From JACKAQ01 sp965227145 (GTDB taxonomy: Bacteria; Calditrichota; Calditrichia; RBG-13-44-9; J075): a DNA stretch of 64,000 bases. Below the pieces are notes generated by a model, which saw nothing but the letters and a program-made list of their open reading frames with translations, had not been told where the DNA came from and searched no databases. Every line of letters starts with the position of its first letter. Positions within the stretch are counted from its first letter, which is position 1. Below, piece after piece: positions 47,038-55,964 of the stretch. Made by a program: the position numbers and the translations under genes. The stretch is taken from NCBI GenBank assembly GCA_965227145.1, contig OZ245730.1, positions 2,418,001 through 2,482,000 of the forward strand, in the 5' to 3' direction.

Positions 47038-48312
47038 TTGAAATTACGACTATTCATTCTGTTGTTAATCGCATTCAGTATTTTCGTGAGTTGCCATTCA
47101 AAAAAAGGAATCACAGAGAAAATGGACACCAATCCGCTGCCCGAAATTTTGAACCGGCTGCCAAAACAATTTGCCCCGATTTTGGCTGAACCGGATAAAT
47201 ACCGGTTACAGATTTTATACACCCAAATTGATCGCGACAGCGATAACCAACCGTCGTTTTCCCAATACGATTTCAATTTGAAAACAGATGAATATTTTTA
47301 TCCCGCCAGCAGCGTAAAACTGGCGGCAACGGCGCTGGCGCTCGAAAAATTGAACGATCTGAACATAGCGGGATTGAACAAATTCAGCCCGTTGACCATT
47401 GACAGCGCATCCGCCGGACAAACGGCGGTAACCGGCGATTCGTCCGCAGCCAGCGGCAAAGCCAGCATCGCGCATTACATCAAAAAAATTCTGCTGGTCA
47501 GCGATAACGATGCGTTCAATCGATTGTTTGAGTTTGTCGGGCAGCGCGATTTCAATCAACGATTGTGGGAAAAAGGGATGACCGACACCAAAATTCTCCG
47601 GCGATTATCCGTTCCCGGTACGCCGGAAATGCAGCAATATGGTAATCCGTTCAATTTTTATGATGGCGAAAAGCTGGTTTATCAGCAGCCGCAATCCTAT
47701 AATCCGGATAAAATGCAGGTGGACATGGACGGCGTGAAGCAGGGGAGAGGCTACATGAGCGGCGGCAAATTGGTTGAGGAACCGATCGATTTCAGCCATT
47801 CGAATTACACGCCGCTGCCGGAATTGCATGGCGTTTTGCGGCGAATTATTTTTCCGGAGAGTTACCCACCGGCGCAGCGTTTTCGGCTGACGGATGAGGA
47901 TTATCAATTTTTGCGGCGTTATTTGGCGATGCTGCCGCGCGAAAGCGACGACCCGGCATATCCGGATTCTCTCACGCAAATCGACGGGAACGCCAAAACG
48001 CTGATGTTCGGCGATCGCAAAGAGAAAATTCCACCGCGAATCCGTATTTTCAGCAAATCCGGCGGCGCATACGGCTATCTGATTGAGAATGCCTATATTG
48101 TTGATTTTAAAGAAAATGTGGAGTTTTTTCTGACGGCTGTCATTCAGGTTAACGACAACCAGATTTACAACGACGACACCTACGAATACGACACGGTCGG
48201 AAAACCGTTTTTGGCGGCGTTGGGTCGCGCCGTTTACAATTTCGAGCGGAGCCGTAAAAAAGAATATCCGCCGGATTTATCAAAATTCCAGCGGATACAT
48301 CAAACAAATTGA
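47038..48312 (+). CDS. Serine hydrolase, class A beta-lactamase-like (lipoprotein)
   Basis: 424 residues starting at TTG with GGAG seven bases upstream. The signal ends in FVSC, a lipobox. The serine beta-lactamase/transpeptidase motifs are all present: SSVK (SxxK) in YFYPASSVKLAA, SDN in LLVSDNDAFNRLFEF, and KSG in FSKSGGAYGY in place of KTG. It is longer than true class A enzymes (about 290). It could act on peptidoglycan peptides rather than drugs. Neighbouring LytM and GH18 genes support a wall role. Confidence 0.82.
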   Translation: MKLRLFILLLIAFSIFVSCHSKKGITEKMDTNPLPEILNRLPKQFAPILAEPDKYRLQILYTQIDRDSDNQPSFSQYDFNLKTDEYFYPASSVKLAATALALEKLNDLNIAGLNKFSPLTIDSASAGQTAVTGDSSAASGKASIAHYIKKILLVSDNDAFNRLFEFVGQRDFNQRLWEKGMTDTKILRRLSVPGTPEMQQYGNPFNFYDGEKLVYQQPQSYNPDKMQVDMDGVKQGRGYMSGGKLVEEPIDFSHSNYTPLPELHGVLRRIIFPESYPPAQRFRLTDEDYQFLRRYLAMLPRESDDPAYPDSLTQIDGNAKTLMFGDRKEKIPPRIRIFSKSGGAYGYLIENAYIVDFKENVEFFLTAVIQVNDNQIYNDDTYEYDTVGKPFLAALGRAVYNFERSRKKEYPPDLSKFQRIHQTN

Positions 48313-48324
48313 TTTGATTTGCAA

Positions 48325-48717
48325 TTAATTTACGGAAAAAGTTGCGCTTTTGAGCACATTTCCGGCAGCGTCGACCACATCAACCCGCCAGCTTCCCGTC
48401 CATTCCGGGGCGAGCGTTTTGGAGCTCCAGGTTCGCCACGGGCTGCCTTTTATGTTCAGATCAACTTTGCTGCGCTCTGTATCGCCATGATACCACACAT
48501 GCGAAACCTGAACGGAATCGGTCGCACCGGAAATTTTTGTGAAACAATACAGCTGTTCGGTTGTGCTGCTGAAAGCAGTGTCTGCGCCAACGGGCTGGCG
48601 ATCTTCCACAGACGTGCAAATGACCAGCTCATCCACCTGCAGCGCGGTTGAATCCTGTGCAAACAAAGCTATTGAAAATATTGCACATAGCACAAAAATT
48701 AATGATAATTTATTCAT
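48325..48717 (-). CDS. DUF2914-family exported protein
   Basis: 130 residues: signal peptide (to LFAQ), then the DUF2914 pattern VSHVWYHGD, DLNIKGSPWRTWSSKTL and WTGSWRVDVVDAAGNVL. This domain is small, periplasmic and of unknown function. It is convergent with the serine hydrolase, 12 bases apart. Confidence 0.85.
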   Translation of the reverse strand: MNKLSLIFVLCAIFSIALFAQDSTALQVDELVICTSVEDRQPVGADTAFSSTTEQLYCFTKISGATDSVQVSHVWYHGDTERSKVDLNIKGSPWRTWSSKTLAPEWTGSWRVDVVDAAGNVLKSATFSVN

Positions 48718-48818
48718 TGCTTATCCCTTCGATTGGTTTGAATGACAATCTGTTCACAGTCAAAACTTAAAATCATATTTAACATCCTACAACAATTTTT
48801 TGGGAATAATTAACTAAG

Positions 48819-49538
48819 TTGACAGAAATTAATAATAATATTGAATTTAGCGATAATATTCGGGTTGATGCAGATGGGCGAACATTGCTCATTTTTCGCG
48901 ATAACGAATGGCAAAAATGGCAGCGCTTTGACGATTCGACCGGGAAATTCTACAAAATGATTTTTGTGGCGCCGGAAAAACCGCCAACCGTTGAAATCAG
49001 CGGTATAAAAATGCACGTAACGCAGGATGGCAATCCGGAAATTGACACCACTTGCAAGCTAAAAGCGTTAGGGAAAGTACGCGGTAAAATGCTGGATACC
49101 TGCTGCGGATTGGGTTATACGGCATCTGCGCTGGCGGCAAAAAATGAGATTTCCGGTGTGTTATGCATCGAGCGGGATGAAAATATGCTCGCGCTCTGCC
49201 GCGAAAATCCATTCAGCCGAGCATTGTTCGAATCGCCGAAAATTGAGCTGCGCCACGGCGATAGCGCCGAAATTATCAAATCGTTGGCGGATCGCAGCTT
49301 TGCCGGAATTTTGCACGATCCGCCAAGATTTTCGCTCTCACCCGGTTTGTACGAACAGCAATTTTATGATGAATGCTTTCGCGTGCTGCAACAGCGCGGC
49401 AAAATGTATCACTACACCGGCGACCCCAATCGCGAAACGCGCAAACGCGGATTGCCGGAGCGCACCGCGGAACGGCTCAAAAAAGCGGGATTCAGTAAGG
49501 TAAAATTGGCATATCAGGGCGTTTGGGCAATAAAATAG
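48819..49538 (+). CDS. SAM-dependent methyltransferase, COG2521-like
   Basis: 239 residues with a Rossmann methyltransferase core. Motif I is MLDTCCGLGYTASALA, motif II has CIERDENML, and motif IV is ILHDPPRFS, a DPPR-type catalytic loop seen in base or amine methyltransferases. The preceding TTCKLKALGKVRG resembles the COG2521 group best known from archaea. The start is TTG at 48819 with a distant GGGAA, so the N-terminus is uncertain. Confidence 0.75.
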   Translation: MTEINNNIEFSDNIRVDADGRTLLIFRDNEWQKWQRFDDSTGKFYKMIFVAPEKPPTVEISGIKMHVTQDGNPEIDTTCKLKALGKVRGKMLDTCCGLGYTASALAAKNEISGVLCIERDENMLALCRENPFSRALFESPKIELRHGDSAEIIKSLADRSFAGILHDPPRFSLSPGLYEQQFYDECFRVLQQRGKMYHYTGDPNRETRKRGLPERTAERLKKAGFSKVKLAYQGVWAIK

Positions 49539-49555
49539 GAGATATATCTGCGCCA

Positions 49556-50434
49556 TTAAAAATGGCGAGTGATGCCAAATCCCAATCGCAAATGATCGAT
49601 TTCGGCTGATTTATCCGAGCCCACAATAAATTGCGAGGGATTGATCCGGCTGTTATTCGTGACAAACAAATGAAAAACGTGCCCGCCGGTTTCGATATCG
49701 AGCCCGGTTGCAAAATGATTGTGCGATTTCGTGCCCAGTTCATCTGCCCGGACAAATCCCTGATATCCCGAAATAATGGGATTAAGCTCCAGCCAAAAGC
49801 TCCACATTTGGTTCAGATAAAATTGGTAATAATTCCCGAGCGTAAACGTGTACTGATTCTCAACCGTGAAAATATTGCTATTGTATAAATACGATGGCAC
49901 AATGCCGATCCCGAATTTGTTATTAAACACCATCGTGTTGTAAACCAGTTGGGCATAATATTGGAAATTTTCGCTGGCGAGGCTGCCGCGATTTAGCGAT
50001 TCCGGCACTTCCGTATTTACCGCAACGCCACAGCGAATCGCAATCACAGCGGGGAGCGTTTCGCTGCGAATCTGGAATAATTTTAGCTTTAGCTGTAAAT
50101 CCATATTGTCCAACAAATTGCTGTGACCGAGCGAAACCATCATTTTGTCAGTGATACCATAGCTGATCGCCGTGCGAATTTGCGCCGGACCGTCGATGCC
50201 CCAAAATGCACGAAAGCCTTCCGTTATCGCAGGCAAAAACCGGTGGGATATTTCATACATAAAATCGCCTTTTCCCAACGATTCGGTTGTCGGGAAATTT
50301 GCGGTCATCGTTGAATGGAATAGTGCCAGATCCACTGTTTTTGGCGGTTCGCTGCGCTGCCATTTCGGCTGCGCGATACATTCTATTGAAAGCAAAAAGA
50401 TGCTGACGCAGATTAACATCGTTATTTTTCGCAA
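49556..50434 (-). CDS. DUF5777-family outer-membrane beta-barrel protein
   Basis: 292 residues starting at TTG, eight bases after GGAGG. A signal peptide (to CIAQ) precedes amphipathic strands with the family landmarks LGKGDFMYEISHRFLP, FWGIDGPAQIRTAISYGITD, NPIISGYQGF and TGGHVFHLFVTNNSRINPSQ. It ends in Phe as outer-membrane barrels do. It is the third gene of a unit with YceI and a cytochrome-like lipoprotein. Its homologue is fused to a cytochrome domain at 51730-52989. Confidence 0.82.
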   Translation of the reverse strand: MRKITMLICVSIFLLSIECIAQPKWQRSEPPKTVDLALFHSTMTANFPTTESLGKGDFMYEISHRFLPAITEGFRAFWGIDGPAQIRTAISYGITDKMMVSLGHSNLLDNMDLQLKLKLFQIRSETLPAVIAIRCGVAVNTEVPESLNRGSLASENFQYYAQLVYNTMVFNNKFGIGIVPSYLYNSNIFTVENQYTFTLGNYYQFYLNQMWSFWLELNPIISGYQGFVRADELGTKSHNHFATGLDIETGGHVFHLFVTNNSRINPSQFIVGSDKSAEIDHLRLGFGITRHF

Positions 50435-50479
50435 TTGATTTTCCTCCGGTTTAAGCTCACAAGTGTCGCGGTAAATTGT

Positions 50480-51058
50480 TTATTTACTTTCTGTCAGATA
50501 AAAATCGAGATGCAATTTTATCGCATTGCTCACTTTCACAAACGCGGCCAGCGACGGCGCTTCGATGTTGAAATCGGAGAGCAACACCACGAAATCGCAA
50601 ACGATGCGCATACGCCCGTCAGCTTCGATGGTAACCATTCCCGGTATTTCCATTTCGCGGGATACGCCGTGGATGAACATGTTGCCGGTCGTCCAAATAT
50701 GAAAAGCGGTCACCGTGGAATCAATTTTTTCAACAGACGAAACTGTGCCATCGAATGAGGTAAACTGCCATTGCTGGGTTTCCAGAACATCGCGCATATC
50801 GCGGTCGCGTTTGCTCATTCCGGTTTCGAGCGTGTTCAAATCTACCTCAAAATAGAGCTTGCTGTTTGTTTGAAACATCGAATCGCCTTCCCAATACAGG
50901 TAGCCGTCGATGTTTTCGGTAACGCCGTCAAAGGTCAGCACAACTACTTCGGATGTAAATTTAACCTGATTGTCTGCTGATTTATCCACATGCCATTCTG
51001 TAGAAAAAATGGTCTGCGGTTGGAGCGCGATGAGAATAATGAGTAATGCCAGTCGCAT
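50480..51058 (-). CDS. YceI-family periplasmic protein
   Basis: 192 residues with a signal peptide (to FSTEWHVDK). YceI beta-barrel (lipocalin-like) landmarks: WHVDKSADNQVKFTSE, LEVDLNTLETGMSKRDRDMRD, TGNMFIHGVSREMEIP. Such proteins bind polyisoprenoids or quinone-like lipids, and in FCB genomes often travel with DUF5777 and c-type cytochromes. It is 27 bases downstream of the cytochrome lipoprotein. Confidence 0.92.
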   Translation of the reverse strand: MRLALLIILIALQPQTIFSTEWHVDKSADNQVKFTSEVVVLTFDGVTENIDGYLYWEGDSMFQTNSKLYFEVDLNTLETGMSKRDRDMRDVLETQQWQFTSFDGTVSSVEKIDSTVTAFHIWTTGNMFIHGVSREMEIPGMVTIEADGRMRIVCDFVVLLSDFNIEAPSLAAFVKVSNAIKLHLDFYLTESK

Positions 51059-51085
51059 TTATTTTCCTTTTTTAGGTAGGAGCAA

Positions 51086-51517
51086 TTAATCCGGAAGTGC
51101 GCCATTTTCAATCCACACCCGGATGGAATCGATAACAGGTTGGGAAATTGGCGGCAAACCGAGCGGCATCCGGGTACCGAGAATGTTTTCGCCGGATATT
51201 TTTAGCAGCAGATAACTGCCCGCCGGATTGCTGGGTTCTATTCTGTCCAATCCCGGGTTTTGCGAATTGGGAATATTGACAATTTGAGAATATGCATCGC
51301 CGACAGTCAGTTGCGGTCGAACGGCGCCGCCGTGGCAGTTTCCCGATGCACACAGCGGTGTAAACACCGAATCCTGAATTGAGGAAAATTTCGCCTGTAT
51401 CGACTGAACACCGCTGCCATTATCAAATACCGTATCAGCGCTTTCTGTGATGTGTTCGGAACAACCTGTCATCGTAAGAAATATTGCAGTAAACACCCGG
51501 AAAATTATTTGTTTCAT
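51086..51517 (-). CDS. Cytochrome c-like lipoprotein with CX4CH motif
   Basis: 143 residues with GGAGAA before the ATG. A lipobox-like TMTGC gives a lipid anchor at Cys19. The core has FTPLCASGNCHGG, where Cys56, Cys61 and His62 form CX4CH instead of CX2CH. TRMPLG supplies a candidate distal Met, and the ending VIDSIRVWIENGALPD is typical of planctomycete-type cytochrome modules. Heme attachment is inferred. First gene of the minus-strand unit with YceI and DUF5777. Confidence 0.72.
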   Translation of the reverse strand: MKQIIFRVFTAIFLTMTGCSEHITESADTVFDNGSGVQSIQAKFSSIQDSVFTPLCASGNCHGGAVRPQLTVGDAYSQIVNIPNSQNPGLDRIEPSNPAGSYLLLKISGENILGTRMPLGLPPISQPVIDSIRVWIENGALPD

Positions 51518-51729
51518 TAACCATTCTCCATTATCATTCCTTTATCGCGAGCAGAAAACCAAAATAAATAGGACAGACAACATACACAAATCAATCTGAA
51601 AATACGGTCACAATAAATGCTAAAATAAATGGAATGGTTTTTGCTAATTGACAGTTGTTTAATTGCTAATTTTTTACCGCACCAATTAATCGCCGCTGCA
51701 TTTTTTAACACACAACTGGAGGAGATCCT

Positions 51730-52989
51730 ATGCTTTTAAGTCTTCGATTAAAAAGATGCCGACGTTCATCATGGCATTTTGTTTTGAGCAGTTTGATGGC
51801 TTTTATGTTTATCGGCGAGCTTGCCGCAGAAACCGGTTTTGCGAATCAAACCGCAGAGCAACAGCAAACCGGTGATCTGGAAAATCAGGTGATCAATATT
51901 TTTGCAGAAAACTGCGCGTTAGCGGGTTGTCATGCCGGCACACCGCCGATGATGAACTTAAAACTAACCGAAGATGAATTTTTGCAGCGCACCGTAAATC
52001 AGCCCAGTATCGAAAACCCAAAGATGCTTCGGATCAAACCGGGCGAGCCGGACAGCAGTTATCTCGTCCAAAAAATAATGGGTGCTGAAGGCATTATCGG
52101 TCAAAAAATGCCCTTTGGCCGTGATCCATTGAGCAGTGCCCAAATCGCAACGATTATTGAATGGATAAAGCAGATGAAAGCGGCAGATGTCGCCAATCTG
52201 GAAGCGCCCAGCCCCGATCCGGTGCTGCCATTCAACGCCTGGAAAGTCGTGAATATCCCAACCGCGCGGATGGTTGATCGCGGAAATTATCTGTTTTTGA
52301 TCAGCCACCGCTTCTTCCCGAAGTTGGACACCGGATACGATACCTTTTTCGGACTCGATGGCTCGGGCATCATTTTCCTGAATTTGGGATACGCATTTAC
52401 GAATAACCTGTTTGTCAATTTGGGGCGCAGCAATGCCGCAGATAACGTTCAACTGGATGTAAAATATGGCTTAAAACAGCAATATCCCGGTGATAAATTT
52501 CCGGTTGCCGCGGCAATTCAAACGTCAGTTAACTGGCAAAGTGAGAAAAGACCTGGGTTGGATCGCATGCGATCGGAAGCTTTCAAATACAGTTTTCAGG
52601 CGATTTTATCCAGCCAACTGCATGAAAATGTTGGACTTACCGTATCACCCGGAATATTGCTCAATCAGGATAGCGAAACCGATGGCGAAGATGCGCTGAT
52701 TACCATCGGCGTCGGTGGACGGGCGCATGTCTGGAAATCCATTTCCCTGATTGGCGAATGGGTACCGATCATCAGCGGATACACGCCAACCGCAACTTTT
52801 GGCGAAATCAACCGGTTTGACACATGGGGCGGCGGTATCGAATTATCGGTCGGTGCGCACGCTTTCCAGATTATTGTCACCAATTCTGCCGGTCTCACCA
52901 CGGATCAATACATGCGTGGTGGCGGACTGGATCTCAGCGACGGCGATTTCCGGCTGGGTTTCAACATTTTTAGACCGCTACAATTCTAA
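51730..52989 (+). CDS. Fusion of CX4CH cytochrome-like domain with DUF5777 beta-barrel
   Basis: 419 residues with GGAGGAGA before the ATG. After a signal anchor, residues about 45-150 form the cytochrome-like domain: ENCALAGCHAG (Cys62, Cys67, His68), PGEPDSSYLVQKIMG and distal Met127 in GQKMPFG. Residues about 165-419 are a DUF5777 barrel with ISHRFFPKLDTGYDTFFGLD, VPIISGYTP and HAFQIIVTNSAG, homologous to the separate DUF5777 protein at 49556-50434. It ends in Phe. The fusion implies physical partnership of the two domains. Confidence 0.8.
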   Translation: MLLSLRLKRCRRSSWHFVLSSLMAFMFIGELAAETGFANQTAEQQQTGDLENQVINIFAENCALAGCHAGTPPMMNLKLTEDEFLQRTVNQPSIENPKMLRIKPGEPDSSYLVQKIMGAEGIIGQKMPFGRDPLSSAQIATIIEWIKQMKAADVANLEAPSPDPVLPFNAWKVVNIPTARMVDRGNYLFLISHRFFPKLDTGYDTFFGLDGSGIIFLNLGYAFTNNLFVNLGRSNAADNVQLDVKYGLKQQYPGDKFPVAAAIQTSVNWQSEKRPGLDRMRSEAFKYSFQAILSSQLHENVGLTVSPGILLNQDSETDGEDALITIGVGGRAHVWKSISLIGEWVPIISGYTPTATFGEINRFDTWGGGIELSVGAHAFQIIVTNSAGLTTDQYMRGGGLDLSDGDFRLGFNIFRPLQF

Positions 52990-53001
52990 AGGAGAACATT
53001 T

Positions 53002-53466
53002 ATGCGACGTTTGAAATTATATGCACGTTTTTTGAAGCTGCTTGGCTTTTGTTTCATGTTACATCTTGTGTTGAGCGGTTGTGAGCACCTGGCGCTCACG
53101 GAGCCGCAACCCATTCCGCCGGGCTCTAACGAAGTGGATACGTTGGCAACGTTTAGCGCGATTCAACGCAATATTCTAGATACGAAATGCGCGTTGTCCG
53201 GCTGTCATGTTGGCGGTTCCTCCCAGTTGCCGGGTGTGCTGGATTTAAGTGATGGCGTAGCCTATCAAAATTTGGTGAATGTGCCCAGCATCGAAAAACC
53301 GGAATTAAACCGGATAGAACCCGGTCAACCGGACAGCAGCTATCTTTTCCTCAAAATTGTCGGCACCAATATTGTCGGTCAGCGAATGCCTTTCGGGCGT
53401 GATCCGTTGACCCAAAGGGAAATTGACGCTGTCCGGAAATGGATCAGCGGCGCTGCAAATAACTAA
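53002..53466 (+). CDS. Cytochrome c-like lipoprotein with CX4CH motif (second copy)
   Basis: 154 residues with AAAGGAGAAC before the ATG. The lipobox is LVLSGC (Cys27). The motif TKCALSGCHVGG (Cys63, Cys68, His69), PGQPDSSYLFLKIVG and distal Met129 in GQRMPFGRDPL closely match the cytochrome domain of the upstream fusion gene, 12 bases away. Likely arose from the same duplication. It is lipid-anchored in the periplasm. Confidence 0.75.
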   Translation: MRRLKLYARFLKLLGFCFMLHLVLSGCEHLALTEPQPIPPGSNEVDTLATFSAIQRNILDTKCALSGCHVGGSSQLPGVLDLSDGVAYQNLVNVPSIEKPELNRIEPGQPDSSYLFLKIVGTNIVGQRMPFGRDPLTQREIDAVRKWISGAANN

Positions 53467-53540
53467 TTGTATTTAAATGATTTACGAACATTATTATAAT
53501 TCGCAAATCTATCAATAAACCCAAATCGAGGATAATATTT

Positions 53541-54035
53541 ATGAATAGATTTTCAATAATTAAAATAGTTGCAATCGGGTGGTTTGCAATTGTGTTCGCT
53601 GTGGGGCAAACTGGCTTTGGGCAAGATGCAGAAAAGGAAAAGGTTGATCTGGAAATTGTCATCAAACCTGTTGGCGATCAAATGTTATACGAAACCACAG
53701 AATTTACGGTAACTGCCGGCAGCAAAATCCGGATTATTATGGAAAATACGGCAACTTCGGAAGCAATGCTGCACAATGTGGTTATCCTGAAACCGGAAAC
53801 AGACAAAGCTAAAATCGGGATTGCAGCCATTCAGGCTGGTGCGGACAAAGGATATATCCCCGATGATCCGGCGGTATTGTTTTACACAGAAATCACAAAA
53901 CCCGGCGAGAAAAATGAGGTTGTTTTTACCGCGCCAGAACCGGGCGATTATCCATATATTTGCAGCTTTCCGGGGCATTATTTGATGATGCAAGGTGTGA
54001 TGCATTCTGTTGCCAAAAAGGATGCGGCGAAATAA
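53541..54035 (+). CDS. Azurin-like type I copper protein (cupredoxin)
   Basis: 164 residues with a signal peptide (to GFGQ). Copper ligands: His78 in EAMLHNVVIL, and Cys141, His146 and Met150 in ICSFPGHYLMMQG. The spacing Cys+5 His, then +4 Met, matches azurin. It is a periplasmic one-electron carrier. It follows the cytochrome lipoprotein by 74 bases and ends at a terminator, so it completes the plus-strand electron-transfer unit. Confidence 0.92.
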   Translation: MNRFSIIKIVAIGWFAIVFAVGQTGFGQDAEKEKVDLEIVIKPVGDQMLYETTEFTVTAGSKIRIIMENTATSEAMLHNVVILKPETDKAKIGIAAIQAGADKGYIPDDPAVLFYTEITKPGEKNEVVFTAPEPGDYPYICSFPGHYLMMQGVMHSVAKKDAAK

Positions 54036-54061
54036 TTCTATCAACACAATATTGAAATGAC

Positions 54062-54094
54062 AAAAAAAGCGAGCAACTCTGTTCGCTTTTTTTG
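54062..54094 (+). terminator. Terminator after the cupredoxin gene
   Basis: AAAGCGAGCA pairs imperfectly with TGTTCGCTTT around ACTC, followed by a seven-T run and further T-rich sequence. Confidence 0.8.
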
Positions 54095-54210
54095 TTTTTT
54101 GACATTATTTCTGAACTTGTTTTTTGGGGGGGCGATTTGTGGAGCGCCACTTAAGTCACTGAATTTATTAATGTTTATCCTACTGATTATTTCGACAGAA
54201 AACAGCCATT

Positions 54211-54690
54211 TTATTTTACATCGATCAAATGTCTCAGATTTTCAAACGTTTTTGCACCGATTCCTTTAACCGATTTCAATTCCTCAATGTTCGAAAAATT
54301 ACCGTTTTCTTTGCGATATGCAATGATTCGTGCAGCAATTGTTGGCCCGATTCGCGGCAATGTTTCCAGTTCCGCGAGAGTTGCAGTATTGATATTAATT
54401 ATGCCAATCGTTTTTTTGCTTCGGGATGTTTTGTTTGATTTTGGTCGCGGTTGCGGAAGCAATGGCTGCGCATGTGATGTGTTTGTGGAATCGGCAAAAA
54501 ATGAGTTGTCCGTCGCACTTTTTGATTGTGATAATTGTTGCTGCTGCTTTCGGAATTCAGTTTCAAATTCGCTAAAATCGTACGGCTCTGTGGGATAAAT
54601 CAGGCTCGCGAGATTCTCACCACCCATAAACAGAATGGCGATAGCTGCAATATACAGCATCGCCGAAAGTTGGCCTTTTGAAAATTTCAT
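54211..54690 (-). CDS. ComEA-like helix-hairpin-helix protein
   Basis: About 159 residues from the ATG at 54690. One membrane anchor (residues 10-32), a Gln/Ser-rich linker, and a C-terminal HhH pair: ININTATLAELETLPRIGP and GNFSNIEELKSVKGIGAKTF. This is the ComEA DNA-receptor layout for competence. No other com or pil genes are near. Confidence 0.9.
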   Translation of the reverse strand: MKFSKGQLSAMLYIAAIAILFMGGENLASLIYPTEPYDFSEFETEFRKQQQQLSQSKSATDNSFFADSTNTSHAQPLLPQPRPKSNKTSRSKKTIGIININTATLAELETLPRIGPTIAARIIAYRKENGNFSNIEELKSVKGIGAKTFENLRHLIDVK

Positions 54691-54771
54691 CAATTTACTG
54701 CGTTTTTTGAGGGAAAATCAGGTGCATGTTGTGCACATTAGTGCAGATTTTTCACTGCGAAAAACCTGCGT

Positions 54772-55953
54772 TTATTCAAAATTCAATACTTCTTTCAATC
54801 GCTGGAAAAACCCTTTTTCCTTTTTGGGCGCCTGAATATTTTCTGATTTGAGCAAATCCGCCAATAATTCTTTATCTCTGGCGCTCAATTTTGTGGGAAT
54901 CCAGACCTTAATCTGAACCAGAAAATCGCCTTTGCTGTGGCTGCGCAACTCGGGAATACCTTTTCCGCGCAACCGGAAAACCTTGCCAACCTGCGTTCCC
55001 GCCGGAATGGTTATTTCCACTTTTTTGTAGCGATCCGGGTTTTCGTGTGGCAGTTCTTTATCAGCAACTTCTAAAGTGGGAATTTCCACGGAACCGCCCA
55101 TCGCCAGTTCCGGAAAGCTGGCGTAATAATCAAATACGACGCTGTTTTCGTGCCGGACAAACAGCGGGTGATCTTTTTCCTGAATCACGACAATCAAATC
55201 TCCGTTGGGTCCGCTGTTGGGTCCCGCATTTCCTTTGCCCTGCACCGAGAGATAATTTCCGCTCATCACACCGGCAGGAATGTTGACCTCGACAGTTTCT
55301 TCACCGCGAATGCGACCTTCGCCCCGGCAGGTTTCGCAGGGATTGGTGATAATTGTTCCTTTGCCACGGCATTGCGAACAGGCGCTTACGTTCACAAATC
55401 GTCCAAAAATTGATTGGGAAACCTGACGCACTTCGCCGGCGCCCTGGCAGGTCGGGCAGGTTGTCGCTTTTGAGCCGGGACGACTGCCTTCGCCGTTACA
55501 GGTGTTGCATTGAACCTGTTTATTAATTTTCAATCGTTTTTTTACACCGGCGGCAATTTCTTCCAAATCGAGTTCGAGGCTAATTTGTAAATCACGTCCG
55601 CGTTCCCGGCGATCGCCACGGCGCTGTCCGCCGCCAAAAATATCGCCAAATCCGAACCCGAAACCTTCTTCCATAAATGTCCGTAATGCGTCGGATAAAT
55701 CAAAGTTCGGGTCGTATCCCTGAGCACCTTTTACGCCATCGTGTCCGAATCTGTCGTATCGTTGCCGCTTTTCCGAATGGCTCAGCACCTCGTATGCTTC
55801 GCCAACTTCTTTAAATTTTTCTTCTGCTTCCGGATTATCCTGATTACGATCCGGGTGATATTTCATCGCTAATTTTCGATATGCGCTTTTGACTTCCTCC
55901 GGAGAGGCATCTCGCGAAACACCCAAAATTTCGTAATAATCACGTTTCGACAT
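54772..55953 (-). CDS. dnaJ: Chaperone DnaJ (Hsp40)
   Basis: About 393 residues. J domain MSKRDYYEILGVSRDASPEE with HPD (YHPDRN), a Gly/Phe-rich region, then four zinc-finger CxxCxGxG repeats (CNTCNGEG, CPTCQGAG, CSQCRGKG, CETCRGEG) and the C-terminal peptide-binding domain. The ATG at 55953 is the canonical start; a GTG at 55965 is in frame. It stimulates DnaK ATPase. It follows hrcA directly. Confidence 0.97.
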   Translation of the reverse strand: MSKRDYYEILGVSRDASPEEVKSAYRKLAMKYHPDRNQDNPEAEEKFKEVGEAYEVLSHSEKRQRYDRFGHDGVKGAQGYDPNFDLSDALRTFMEEGFGFGFGDIFGGGQRRGDRRERGRDLQISLELDLEEIAAGVKKRLKINKQVQCNTCNGEGSRPGSKATTCPTCQGAGEVRQVSQSIFGRFVNVSACSQCRGKGTIITNPCETCRGEGRIRGEETVEVNIPAGVMSGNYLSVQGKGNAGPNSGPNGDLIVVIQEKDHPLFVRHENSVVFDYYASFPELAMGGSVEIPTLEVADKELPHENPDRYKKVEITIPAGTQVGKVFRLRGKGIPELRSHSKGDFLVQIKVWIPTKLSARDKELLADLLKSENIQAPKKEKGFFQRLKEVLNFE

Positions 55954-55964
55954 CCCAAACCCCA

